A program made the translations under genes and the position numbers. From NCBI GenBank assembly GCA_963930775.1, contig OZ005697.1:5354292-5418291 (forward strand): a stretch of 64,000 bases of DNA, given 5' to 3'. Shown here piece by piece: positions 1 to 10,300 of the stretch. The notes under the pieces are model-generated. The model saw only the letters and a list, made by a program, of their open reading frames with translations, was not told the origin of the DNA and did no database searches. Numbering within the stretch: position 1 is the first letter of the stretch; each line of letters starts with the position of its first letter. The stretch comes from Cliona cf. orientalis (taxonomy: Eukaryota; Porifera; Demospongiae; Clionaida; Clionaidae).

Positions 1-388
1 CGGAGCACTAGCACTGCACGCGCTAACGAGTAGCTCACTTATGCCTAGCGCCTTACTGTTCCTCGAGTCTTGCACTTTCATATTCTTGATCTATCCAGCA
101 GAGCACTAGAACACTACCGCTGCATGCACCAGCGCACGTGCGCTAGGGCTAGGGAGGGCCCTGTCACATGACTTCACCATGGCAACACATTCTGAGCATG
201 CTCATTATATCACAAAATGGCGTATCAGATACGCCCAGTTGTCAATGCGCCGTACACACCTATTACGTAACTGTCAAGATAACGCAAAATTAGCGTGCCA
301 CTGCACTGCGCGCTACTAAATGGAATGGATTTATACTTAAACTAAGATGAGAGGTCAAGGCAACCTTGAGCTAGCCCTGGAAATAGAA

Positions 389-404
389 AGAAAGAAAGAA
401 AGAT
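389..404. repeat. (GAAA)n microsatellite
   Basis: About four tandem GAAA units. The surrounding 1-1460 stretch shows no gene, only AT-rich sequence, a poly-G tract near 988-999 and another G-rich stretch near 1220-1235. Confidence 0.7.
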
Positions 405-1461
405 TAACAAACGGCCATTTTTTGAGCAACTGGTTCTGGCATGTACAATTGATTTGATGAATGATCTTGGTCTTGTTAGATATATAATTTGCCGGAGATT
501 CTTATTTTCACACTTAGAAATTTCATAAAATTACCTATTTTGAGATAATGGGGTATTTGTAATGTATTACACATATGGCATATCCGGGCCATCCCTACTT
601 ATAGAGTCTACCGACTCTATGATAGAAGGTAGAGTATCAAAGCTTAGCATCAACAAATGACGCCAAATCTGGAGAACAAGGCATTTTCAGCGAAATCCAC
701 ACAATACATGCATTTGGAACGCTGCAAGAAATAATGTACAAAACCACATTTTGGACTCGCTAACGAGGTATGTAGCAATTAGCTTGGAAACAGATACACA
801 GAACAACTAAACTCTCGCACATGCACTGAGTTAACCCTCAGTGCATGCGTGAGTCATTCTGTGTGTACATGTGTGTCTGCTACCACACTAGCTGCTATGT
901 ACATGTACCTGGCAAGGTGCTATTAGGATTTTTATGTGTGGATTTCATTAAATTAATGCCAGGGTTTTATCTGGCCCAAAAATTTAGGGGGGGGGGGGAA
1001 ACATGGGAGAAGTTGAAGTAATGGACCGCCTTGGTGGCCCAAGGGGGTGGGAGGGGGAGGTGCCCCCTCCCGCGCGAAGCGCTGGAAGCTAAAAGATAAA
1101 TTAATATTAATGTTCCCATAAAGGCATCCAAGTAACACTTCAATATAATTAGTCCAGGTGATATGTGTATGCATTTAATTGTGAAATCTTACGAAATTTA
1201 ATAATTTTTTGTAAATTTTGAGGGGGGAGGGGGGGACACACCCTGCTGGGCTCTATGCAGATAAACCCCTGAATACTTTGTTTAAAAATTCTGTCGATAT
1301 TTGCTGATTACTACGGCCTTCTTTGCTTCTTGATGAGCCAATGAAAGAGGCCATGATCTCTTCATATTTGTAATGTGTAGCTCTAGGAATTATTATTATA
1401 GCTCGGTCACGGTAGGCTAATAACTACGTACGCTTCTTGGCTTTATATGTACTTCGTACTA

Positions 1462-1593
1462 GATCTGCTGATCTGGCAATGCCACATGCTTGTCCACTTC
1501 CTCTGGAAGCAGAATTCCATGCTTTGAGCACCAGATGAATCGCATCTCATCTAACTGGTCTACTCTCTGCTCCTGCTCATAGCTGTCTTGATC
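1462..1593 (-). other. Short coding-like open stretch, unrecognised
   Basis: On the minus strand this 44-codon stretch is open between two stops and has a protein-like composition, with acidic and amphipathic segments such as RVDQLDEMRFIW and LLPEEVDKHV. It has no start codon of its own and no clear splice pair was identified. It could be a fragment of a transposon protein or a downstream exon of the gene starting at 4018 on the same strand, but its frame could not be linked to that gene. Low confidence. Confidence 0.2.
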
Positions 1594-1750
1594 TCAGGCT
1601 CGCCCCACTACAGGCTCTGCATGACACTAGTTACATGTAACTTGGATATTAGTTCAGGTTTATACATGTAGTTCCTTCTTGGAGATCCAGTAGTGGAGCC
1701 TCCTGTGCGGAGTGTGGACAACCAAACCCATCTCTACAAGTCATCAAGAT

Positions 1751-2114
1751 GCATGCGCAGCAAGGGCAAAGCAATCAGTTCCGTCCATCTGTCTGTCTAT
1801 TTGTCTGCATAAAAATTGTCAGATCTCGAGATCTATGCATCAGAGCAACTCGTAAGCACAACACATCTGTTGAAAAACTTACTTTATTATGCTTCAAATC
1901 ATTTAGTAAGGCCCGCGAGAGTAAAAAAAATGAGTTTTTATTGGCCACGCCTATCAACTGCACCCCCTTGTGCTTTCTGGTCATGCACACAACCTAGCAT
2001 AGTGTGTAGGTAAAGGTAGTCAACAAGCGCACACACATAAAATTAATTATAGTGACATTGCTGTACTGCAGGATGCAGATGCAGCACGCAGGGTATGTGC
2101 TCTAAAGAGCTCTA
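1751..2114. mobile_element. MITE-like repeat, 'AGAGCTCTATAGAGCAC' family, copy 1
   Basis: One end carries a GCATGCGCA...AAGGGCAAAGCAATC motif and the other GGGTATGTGCTCTAAAGAGCTC. The same paired ends recur near 20918-21328, 36204-36581, 56054-56310 and 60638-61018. These make a dispersed family of roughly 260-410 bp. Interior text such as GATCTCGAGATCTATGCATC is shared with the 60.7 kb copy. No coding capacity; superfamily not assigned. Confidence 0.55.
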
Positions 2115-2145
2115 GTCCAATGGATATGGGCAAATAAATAATATC

Positions 2146-2530
2146 ACAGAATCCTGCGATTACGCCCCCCCCCCCCTTGTGCATGCTAGCATTGGGCAAA
2201 AGTGGGGAGGGGGCTTATACATGTATGCGGGATCCTAACACTTCCGTGTGACGACCATTACCGACCGCTGAATGCCACGTGGGTGTGCTATCTCTGTACT
2301 GTTTGGTGGGCAAAACTCAAGAAAAACGATAAAGTAAGGCATAACAAGACACAAATAGCTACTTTGTAGTTGTGGCTACTGTTTTTACTTGGCTGATGGT
2401 CTGTAATGTCTGCATTTTACAGTCAGAGGGGGGAGCTTATAAGCGAGATAAAATTACCTATGCAGGAACTTGACCTAAAAATGCAGGAGGGGCTTATATG
2501 TGAGGGGGGCATAATCGCGGGATTCTACGG
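2146..2530. mobile_element. MITE with CCGTAGAATCCCGCGATTACG-type ends, copy 1
   Basis: The right end reads CGCGGGATTCTACGG followed by TA, and the left end carries the complementary GAATCCTGCGATTACG. A C-tract (about 14) and several G-rich blocks lie inside. A related, larger and rearranged copy in the opposite orientation occupies 42096-43275, and a degenerate one lies at 13120-13360. About 385 bp, non-coding. Confidence 0.65.
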
Positions 2531-2984
2531 TATGTAAAGTTCTAATTACAAAAATAATTTTAGAACTGCGTCAATTAAAACATTTAAAATCATTTCAGGC
2601 GCCAGTTTTCATATTTCTCACTACAATTTGGCCAGAGGAGCCACACATCATGATATTATATCAATTTTTTTATTGATTATGAGCAACAAGTATGATTGAT
2701 GTCACAATCATGGAATAATGTGGCTAATATGCATGAGTTACTCACAGTATTAAGGCTCATACTTGGAAAATCTAAACAGTATCATCTCCCTAGCTGTGCA
2801 TGTCAATTGAGTGTGCAGGCCAGCTGCAGCAGAACCAACTTTGAACCTATTAGTATTACTTCGTAGACCACACCCCTCGATGCGGGTCAATAGCAGCTGC
2901 TCGAACTCGACTGCAATGGCCACGTTCTCATTCTGTCGAATCTACCACCAGGCTATGACAAAGAACAGATCTCATCTCTCGCTT

Positions 2985-3190
2985 CGCTTGAGGCTCAGCA
3001 GGACACTCAAAAATGCGCGGCACTTCGCACTGTTCGTTCGAGAATGCATCTCTACAGCCACCCTTGTTTGTGCACACGGCACTGCAAATCTGACCAATCG
3101 TGGGCCTTCTGAATTTGTAGAAGAGTACATCTTTTGTGCCCTCCAGGTTAGGACATGGACTATATAAGAAAAATGATTGTCTGAAAAATA
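2985..3190. repeat. Dispersed repeat, inverted relative to 13745-13945
   Basis: The stretch from AGAATGCATCTCTA through CCAATCGTGGGCCTTCTGAA and CCTCCAGGTTAGGACA recurs reverse-complemented at 13745-13945, with moderate divergence. Open frames across it are incidental to the repeat. No terminal repeats were defined. Confidence 0.6.
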
Positions 3191-3382
3191 TTTTTTGTTG
3201 TATATAGTATAACAACATTTGCTTTGGTACTCCCTCAATTATTTGGCTGGAGTTGAAAGATTGATTAGTTGATATCTACCCAATTATCCTCCCATTGTGC
3301 ATAATAAAGTATGGATTAAGGCAGTAAAAAGGATAAAAAAAAAATGCCACATTAAAACAGTAGAATTGGTGACCTGTAGCAT

Positions 3383-3770
3383 GAGTAAATAAGGAGGGGG
3401 AGAGAGTACTGAACGCGCTATATACTCCGTATAAGATATTTTCGGAAAGTCACACACCAGGAATTCAAAATTGACCAGTGAGATCACTCGATTCAAATGG
3501 TACATTATGGGCGTGGCCTCAAGTGCAAGCCAATGTGAGCACAATTTCAACCGAAAACGCGAGTAGCTCACAATATAAAATGAGTGTTCATAAAGATTCT
3601 AGCATAAAATTCAATAAAATACGTCTATTCTTCACAGTTCCAAGAAAAATCAAGTGTTTAGCCCTTTGGGCTAGTCATGTGCATACGGCAGCAAGTTACG
3701 TTACTTGCTGAAAACATATTATACGGGGTATATTGCACGTTCGATACTCTCTTCCTCTCATTATTTACTC
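3383..3770. mobile_element. 400-bp foldback MITE (GAGTAAAT family), copy 1
   Basis: It starts GAGTAAATAAGGAGGGGGAG and ends with the near-complement CTCTCATTATTTACTC. The interior also folds back: GAACGCGCTATATACTCCGT near the left pairs with ACGGGGTATATTGCACGTTC near the right. A fuller copy with target duplication is at 27638-28038, and a third, itself interrupted, is at 32008-32718. Non-coding. Confidence 0.75.
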
Positions 3771-3841
3771 TTGCCAGTAGTGACCTCCTTGCATAAATAA
3801 ATCTATCAATCAATACACTGTGCATGTATGCAATAACTAAC

Positions 3842-4018
3842 GAAACTCCATACCATCACTGCCATTCACTCCTGAAGCTTGAGCCTGAGGAATCATCTTG
3901 GCAGCAAACTGTAATACGTGAACATACAGGTTTAATTTTAATACACAGGAATACTATAATTTACTACCTCCTTTGCTCTCCTAACAGCATCGGCTAACTC
4001 CGTTCCGCCTTCTGACAT
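3842..4018 (-). CDS. N-terminus of a FUBP/KHSRP-like KH-domain protein (partial, two exons)
   Basis: Two minus-strand exons are inferred: 4018-3968, starting at an ATG and ending at a GTAGTA donor, and 3908-3842, following a TATTACAG acceptor and ending at a GTTAGT donor. Joined in frame they read MSEGGTELADAVRRAKEFAA then KMIPQAQASGVNGSDGMEF. The segment ADAVRRAKEFAAKM closely resembles the ADAVQRARQIAAKI helix at the start of vertebrate FUBP/KHSRP proteins, single-stranded nucleic-acid binders with KH domains. No KH domain (GxxG loop) was found between 1 and 3840, so the rest is presumably off the left edge after a long intron. Similar helices occur in some other RNA-binding proteins, so the family call is moderate. 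Confidence 0.5.
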
Positions 4019-6239
4019 TATTCTATTGGGCACAACAACGCGACAAAGATTGCATTCAACACCTTTAGCTCAGAAGTGACGGTTTTGACGATCTTTTCCA
4101 AGCAAGTGAGTGCTTATCTCGTTCCAATATCCCGATTCCGATGCAGAAGAATGGCGCATGGGAATGAGTTTAGTAACAACCATCGATATAGGTGTGCTTT
4201 AAATAGAAAACGCCCCATTTGTGAATAAAACCAGGTGCGGATCGCGTATCCCATCACTACAAAAAACGCTGTCCACCGGGCTGCGTGGCTGACAGTGCAT
4301 GGAGGAGGTACACAAGATTCTAGCTCCTGGCTATAGGTTGGGTGTGTCTTGTGGCCTAACTGCAGCGGCTATGTCGGCCACCGAGGAGAGCGAGGATAGT
4401 GCGCAGTCGTTGCGGCCGCGAGATCCGGTCTGGGGACCTCGGGCAATCAAAAACGCGTAGGCCCCTTTGCTAGCGATGCACGCGGTCCCATAGTTTATCG
4501 GATAGTCCACAAACTCCAAGTCTGCAGTGCGCTGCTGGCCAGTAAGGACTTTGAGGCCGTGATGTGGCCCGGATCGAGCGTTCTGTGTAGGGGCATGCCA
4601 GCCCACCTGTGTACTTGCTCGTCGCTGCGGGCGCATGAAACTTTCGTTAGCGGGCCTGGTCGTTCAGTCATTTACGCACAGGCGAGAGCTATGAAGGCCC
4701 TCTTCGGACACCTCACCTGACTACGGAATGTGCGGCACCTAGTCAACGAGCGCATACAAAAGTAAGGGGAAGTTACCCTTGCCCACTATAGAATGTTGGC
4801 TATGGTATTTTGTTCAGCAATTCGACCGTTTTTGGATTGCTCACCGCAGTATTGAGGTGCACAGCGAGTTGCAACACGTGGAACTGAACGATCAAGCGAC
4901 TTGCAGCTCTTATACACCTTTCCGTGTAGCGTAGTACTCTAGCTCCACAGCCAAGGTTAGCATATGCAGTTTTGATTCCGGTTGCATACCAAGCGAGCTA
5001 GTAGATGCGAAGGATATGTGGACTCGCGATCTGAAACAATCCCACACACATCGAGCGCTTGCTGACTTGGCATATCTGAATTACAGCCGCTCGTAACAGC
5101 GGTTGATGCGTGCGTTGTCATGAGCTCGGACCCTAGGCGTGCAGGATTATCGTGATTCGCGCTATGCGTAGATCAGGCTAGCAAGTAGCGCGTCACTATG
5201 CACGGCTCACTGGCGAAAAGTTCTATTTGTCGGGTGGCCACGCCCACTTCAATAATGATGATTCTACTATAGAAATATCCAGCGATTTCACACAAAAAAG
5301 CATGGGCGTGAGGTGGGGATTCGATGTGATCACGCCCTTTAAATTGCATGTCTCAGGGAATCTAGATATAGCTGGCATTTGACTTGCAGCCACGGACGCA
5401 CTTCGCGGTCACACCAACTACGGGAACGCACAAGCATAAAAAAGATGCAATGCATTCGTCAGCAGTGGCGGAAATCATTTTTCCATACCAGTGTCACAGG
5501 CTAGAATGACTCCCAGGCTAAAGTGACTCCCCAGTCATTCTAACCTAAGGATGGAATGACTTCCTCCAGGAGGAAATGACTCTCCCAGATAATTGGTATT
5601 TTGCAGTTGTATTCGCATCCCTGCAGCTGAGCAGCTTCTCTAGACATGATACAAAAAGAAGCCACAGACTCCCACTGGCATTGGCCTTTGCCTCTAAAGC
5701 CTGAGCCCCTCACTTTCGCTGAGCATCCCTCCCTAAACATTTTTATGTTCGTTGTGCAAAGGTCAATGATGTCTTGAACCTTGATTTTCAAGACCTGTCA
5801 AACTGCACATATCCAGAAAACAATTTGGGGGGGGGGGGGGGGGGGGGGGCTGGAGTGGGCGTGGCAGTTTCACGCATCGTGTCACCCCTCCTCCCCCATT
5901 AACCACTAAGATGCGTTTTTGGATGTCACTGAGGTATTACATGATTTCACCTAGTGCTCAATTTATTATTGATCACTTGCACCGCAGTGCAAAAAAAACA
6001 CGCTCCCCTCCCCCACTAGCTATATTTATCTCTTTCTCTCTATCCTTTCCTTTTTTCTTCTTTCTCTCTTCCTTTTGGGGGGGGGAGGGGGAGGGGGGAG
6101 CCTTCCCCCACTGGATGAAACCCTGCTAGCTATGAATAAACACACCAGACTCTTTTTCCGCGTGCGTTAAAGAGGCTGGGCACGAGACTACTAAAAGATT
6201 ACTGATCATGCCTGTCAGGATCGTGACATAGCCCGACTT
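4019..6239. other. Intergenic region, no gene recognised
   Basis: This lies between the divergent FUBP-like and CREB3-like genes. The 4330-5200 part is richer in G+C and CpG than its surroundings and has an open minus frame (4331-4636) with no recognisable protein. A run of about 23 G lies at 5827-5849 and G-rich tracts at 6077-6100. Short repeats of the word GAATGACT occur at 5500-5600. Confidence 0.5.
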
Positions 6240-7170
6240 TCGCGTTGGGACAGGTGTCCTAACGATAAACGTCCCATCTAAATTACGTCCGGGGGACGTA
6301 AACGGGTTAACGAGCTACGTCCGGGGGGACGCATGTCGCCATCGACTATTGTCCGGTGGGACGCGATTCACCGTTGAACTGCGTCCCAGAGCGTAGAATA
6401 TCGTCCCCTTCGTAGACTTCCGCTGCTCGCGGCTGCCGTACTCGTAACAAACAATAGCAAGAGTATGGTCTTGACAGTAGTAAGATAATGTTGTTGAATA
6501 CTATCTTAGTATAATAATATTATACTTTATAATGAACAAAAATTACTTATCATGATCTATGAATCAAAGATACTAGCTATACACATATCAACAACAAGAA
6601 TGGCAGCACCATAGTTCAGTGTATGTCTCAAGGAACAGAGAAGAATCCAACACAGTGTATATAGCTACATGATACCAATGCTCACACTTGTCGCATTGAA
6701 TCATGTCTCCATACTGGCAGTGATTCTGGCGTTTGGCTGCATTTTCTTGTGGTTGGAAACCGCACAAATTCTGTAAACACTGCAATAGGTGATTTCTCAT
6801 CTGTCAAGTGGTACTGTGCATGGAAGTATACTGATATGTACTAGAATATGATTTCACGGTCATATTTTTTATTACATACCGTGCTCTTCTCTCCGTCATT
6901 CTCATCATCCTACTTCCCATCTAGTCTGGGTGCCAGCTGAGCCCCTTCACAAGAGGGAGGAAGGGGCTGGGAATCTCATCAGTGCCTGTCTTTTCTCCAT
7001 CATCTTCCTCTCCATCAGTGCCTAATTAGCCCTTTGGCGCCTTTTTCATTGGGGCGCTCGCGGCGGCGGGCGGACGTTATTCCAGCGCGCGGGACGGATA
7101 TCGTTAATTGATTGCGTCCCCAGGACGTATTATTTTACGTCCCCCGGACGCGATTCTACGGGGGACGCTA
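6240..7170. mobile_element. Possible decayed element bounded by CGTCC...GGACG palindromes
   Basis: Two GC-rich blocks (6265-6410 and 7065-7170) contain many variants of the imperfect palindrome CGTCCGGGGGACG, for example near 6295, 6335, 6355, 7118 and 7138. One shared segment, CGTCCGGGGGACGTAAA, is inverted between the blocks. They flank an AT-rich middle with a broken PHD-finger-like reading frame. This layout fits a decayed DNA transposon, but no clean termini or target duplication are visible. Confidence 0.4.
6588..6800 (-). pseudogene. PHD-finger-like fragment
   Basis: The minus-strand frame includes CQYGDMIQCDKCEHWYH, which matches the middle of a PHD zinc finger (C-x-x-C pair followed by W-Y-H). 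The upstream cysteine pair is not well placed and the downstream part does not continue as a normal PHD finger, although a CCHSCC tail is present at the end. PHD fingers read histone tails in host proteins and are also found in some DNA transposons. Its position between palindromic GC-rich blocks favours a transposon remnant, but one exon of an unrecognised gene is possible. Confidence 0.4.
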
Positions 7171-7221
7171 TACGGCATGACACCGGGATCGGAATTGGAT
7201 CCGGAACGTTGCTGTGACAGC

Positions 7222-7229
7222 TGACGTCA
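7222..7229. promoter_or_regulatory. Palindromic CRE motif upstream of the CREB3-like gene
   Basis: A perfect TGACGTCA lies 102 bases before the chosen start codon. This is the consensus site for CREB/ATF-type bZIP dimers, and CREB3-family proteins bind CRE and related UPR elements. Autoregulation is an inference. Confidence 0.45.
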
Positions 7230-7281
7230 GCTATATTTCATTCGCGTGCGCATTCTATACACGAGACGATCCTTGCCGAAT

Positions 7282-7320
7282 ATGATTGTGACGATCATGA
7301 GTGGTGAGTTGACATCGTAG
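7282..7320 (+). promoter_or_regulatory. Short upstream ORF in the presumed 5' leader
   Basis: An ATG at 7282 opens a 12-codon frame, with a second in-frame ATG at 7297, ending at a TAG ten bases before the main ATG at 7331. It would be a uORF if transcription starts upstream of it, which the sequence alone cannot prove. uORFs are common in stress-response bZIP mRNAs. Confidence 0.4.
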
Positions 7321-7330
7321 GTCAACCACG

Positions 7331-10300
7331 ATGGATATGGATTGCCAGATGTACCGTCATAATGGGAAGGGCAGTCTATGCAGTGTTAAAAGCATTATTG
7401 GATGTGAAGAACGTAATCCAAGCAACGATTCAACATTGATAGCTATGTTCGAGGATCTTCAGGAGGGGACTCTACTTTCCGCGGTAAATAATGATGTTCT
7501 AGATACCGATTTGAGGGCAAATTGGATTGCTCCGGACATAGGAATGGTAGGGCAAAGTATCACGGGAAAGTTCAGTCTTGACAACCTGTTTGAAAGTGTA
7601 CCTTTTGTGGACAATTCAAGTGGTAAAGTACATATCAACGAGGAATCGCCGACTTTCAGTGTATCTGAGTCTGGTACGGTGATGGACGATGAAAATGAGC
7701 CCTCGCAAGTCGGACCAACTGAAAATAGCTGCTCAAGCTCAACTACTTATCAAGCGAGTATTATATCTGGCAATTCTTGCAAGAGCAAAGGTGATGCACT
7801 TTCTCCTACTGTTGATCTACAGCAACAGCTTGATTGTATACACCATGATCATTGCTACATTAAAGAAAGTGGCTATAAACAAGGCAGTTTTAGATCAGCA
7901 TATTCCAGTTCTAGTGACAGCCTAGAGGAAAGCACAAACTCAGATGGAGGTGAGGTACAGAAGTGAGTGTTAGTATGCCTGGATAATGGATCAGGTAGTT
8001 AGGTGCAGTATAGACCCATTGCACGTACAAGAAAAATCCGTAAAACTCCGTAAATTGTCCTCCAACGGCCGCCATGTTGGAGTACAAGCGTCTATGTAAA
8101 CTTGTACTAGTAAGCGCTAAATGGTGATGTTGCTCTATTGATGTGCATGGATGCCAAATAACTAACTGATATTTCGAAGCACGCTGTGGTTAGTCTAACA
8201 TACTGCAACCATCAGAAAAACGGATGCTTACCTTCTTTGCAAACGAGCGGCAAAGGCAGCCTCTGTACATTTTCGCCATAGAAAACAGCTCCAGTTGTCC
8301 TCCAGGGCGGCCCACTGCACGCGCCCCGTGACGTCACGTGCAATGGGTCTATTGGCTTTTAGCATAATAGCATCTAATAATAGCATCATGCTATTACCAT
8401 ATATCTCTATACAATTTTTTGCTATTAGCACTGCCTTGCTATTATTGCTAATACACACTCTATGTTCCAGTCCTTGTAATACAGTACGCTCAATGTGCTT
8501 TTGCTATTTTGCTATTCACAGTAAAACTGCTGTAATACTGAAGTCATGCTATTTTGCTACCGTTAATCTTAGGAGGCGTGCTATTTTGCTATTTTGTAGT
8601 CATGGTCTTAGAAGTCGTGCTATTCATGCTATTTTGCTATTAGGTATAGTTATGGTCTTAGAACTGAAGTCGTGCTATTTTGCTATTGATGCTATTTTGT
8701 AGTTAGTGTTGGGAGGTATGCTAGTTTACTATTAATGCTATTTTGCTATTTAAGTTAGTTAATCTTAGGAGGTGTGCTATTTTGCTATTTATGCTATTTT
8801 GCTATTTTTAGTTAGTCTTAGAAGCTGTGCTATTTTGCTATCTATGCTATTTTGCTATTTTAGTTAAGTCTTAGAGGCTGTGCTATTTTGCTACTTTCGA
8901 TAGCAAAATAGTAATAATAGCAAAATACCGTATGGCCGGAAATTTTCGAGGGAGCCATTTTTCGCGGTTGACTGGCGATCCACGAAAATTAAATCCGCGA
9001 AATAAAAAGCCTAAACGCACGCGCGCACGCGCGATAACAGGGGGCGTGGCCATCGTGGTGCATACCGCTGCTCAGCTGGATTGAACTAACAGCTGGTTTA
9101 CTTCACACCAGTTCATTATTGTTGAGTTCTTCTGCACAAATGTCTCTAGCCTCGATCATATGCTATACTCTCGTGCCATTTCTCGATCTCTGCTAAGTAC
9201 AAGTGCGATCGATCGATCGCTTGCTGGTTTTTTCGGCCGATTCCAACGAGATTTGAGCCGCGGCGCACGTGCAGTAAGAGGTGGAGCCGGACGGATATTG
9301 TGGGTGGAGCAACCCTGGAACGTCCATCCGCGAAAATTAGATCGCGAAATCTTTGAAGATGGGCCTTCCGCGAAAATTGGATCCCTCGAAAATTTCCGGC
9401 CATACGGTAGCACCAAAACCATATATATTAACACCTAATAGCAAAATAGCACACTAGATTGGCGAAATGGTGTCAATAGCAAAATAGCAATAATAGCATA
9501 ATAGCACCAAAACCTAACCCTAAACCTGTAACCTGTAACCAGTAACCGTCCTTTGACCATAACCATTAGCATAAAATAGCATCAGTAAACCTTTATTTGC
9601 TATTTATGCTAATAGCATGATTTTGAAATAGCACAAATAGCACTGTCAATAGTACTTGCTAAAAGCCAATACTGCACCTTAATGGGATTAGGGTTGGAGG
9701 GTTAGTCTACAGGTATAGGTGTTTTTTATGTATTCTCGCAAAAGGAACCATGGGTTGTGCACCTTACAGTGGACTTAGGTTTGGTGTGGGCCAGTATCAC
9801 TGTCGCGGTTAAGTGTGAGTGAGTGCCCAGGTAAATTGCCTATGCGATCTTCATTATATATTGCCATGGCTACTATTGATTTTAGTCTCACTCAAGTATG
9901 GCTACTAGTTGAGGGCGGGGGTGGCCAGCTTTATTAATACTGGGCCAATACCGTAGGTCGGGTTTTGAATGCATAGTTAAAGGATTGCGAATGGTGCTAT
10001 ACAAGCCAGATTGCGTTTCTAATTATTATGAATTGCCAAACTGGAAAGCCATACCCTCAATCTTAGCTATAGAGGCATCCATGGCTTTGTGAGGCTGCAT
10101 GTGGGGTGAACTATTTACATACTATTTGAGCGATAGTTGCGCTTGGCTGGATGTTGGTAGGTTGACAATTAGCTTGAAGAATTGATGAAAATTTATTCTC
10201 AACAATCAACAGCTATATGCAAGTAGATCGAACACGTGTGAGATCGAGACGCGTGTATATTTGTGATCGCACTAGCATGCATATGCATGCGAGCTTAAAC

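Larger units (their letters stand above)
8001..9680. mobile_element. Foldback element built on GCTATTTTGCTATT repeats, with two nested MITEs
   Basis: The left end AGGTGCAGTA and right end TACTGCACCTT are inverted, as are TTGGCTTTTAGCATAATAGC near 8352 and the complementary GCTAAAAGCCAA near 9657. The interior left arm (8350-8927) is a degenerate minisatellite of the words GCTATTTTGC and TTAGTCTTAGAAG, and the right arm (9408-9660) carries the same words inverted (TAGCAAAATAGCA). One MITE sits in the left end (8011-8349) and another at the turn (8928-9407). A fragment of the family is at 20210-20340. It lies in intron 1 of the CREB3-like gene. Confidence 0.65.

Noticed and set aside
2811-3238. 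Open frames on both strands near 3 kb
   Set aside because: They lie in a dispersed repeat shared with 13745-13945; no protein similarity seen.
4331-4636. 101-codon minus-strand open frame in a GC-rich stretch
   Set aside because: The composition looks like out-of-frame GC-rich sequence, with no domain, no splice context and no recognisable similarity.
8350-8927. CRISPR-like array of repeated words
   Set aside because: The units are degenerate, directly adjacent and without unique spacers, and the context is a eukaryotic intron; it is a minisatellite arm.
9146-9438. Three overlapping open frames on both strands
   Set aside because: They fall within the inverted arms of the MITE at 8928-9407 and mirror each other; no protein family resemblance.
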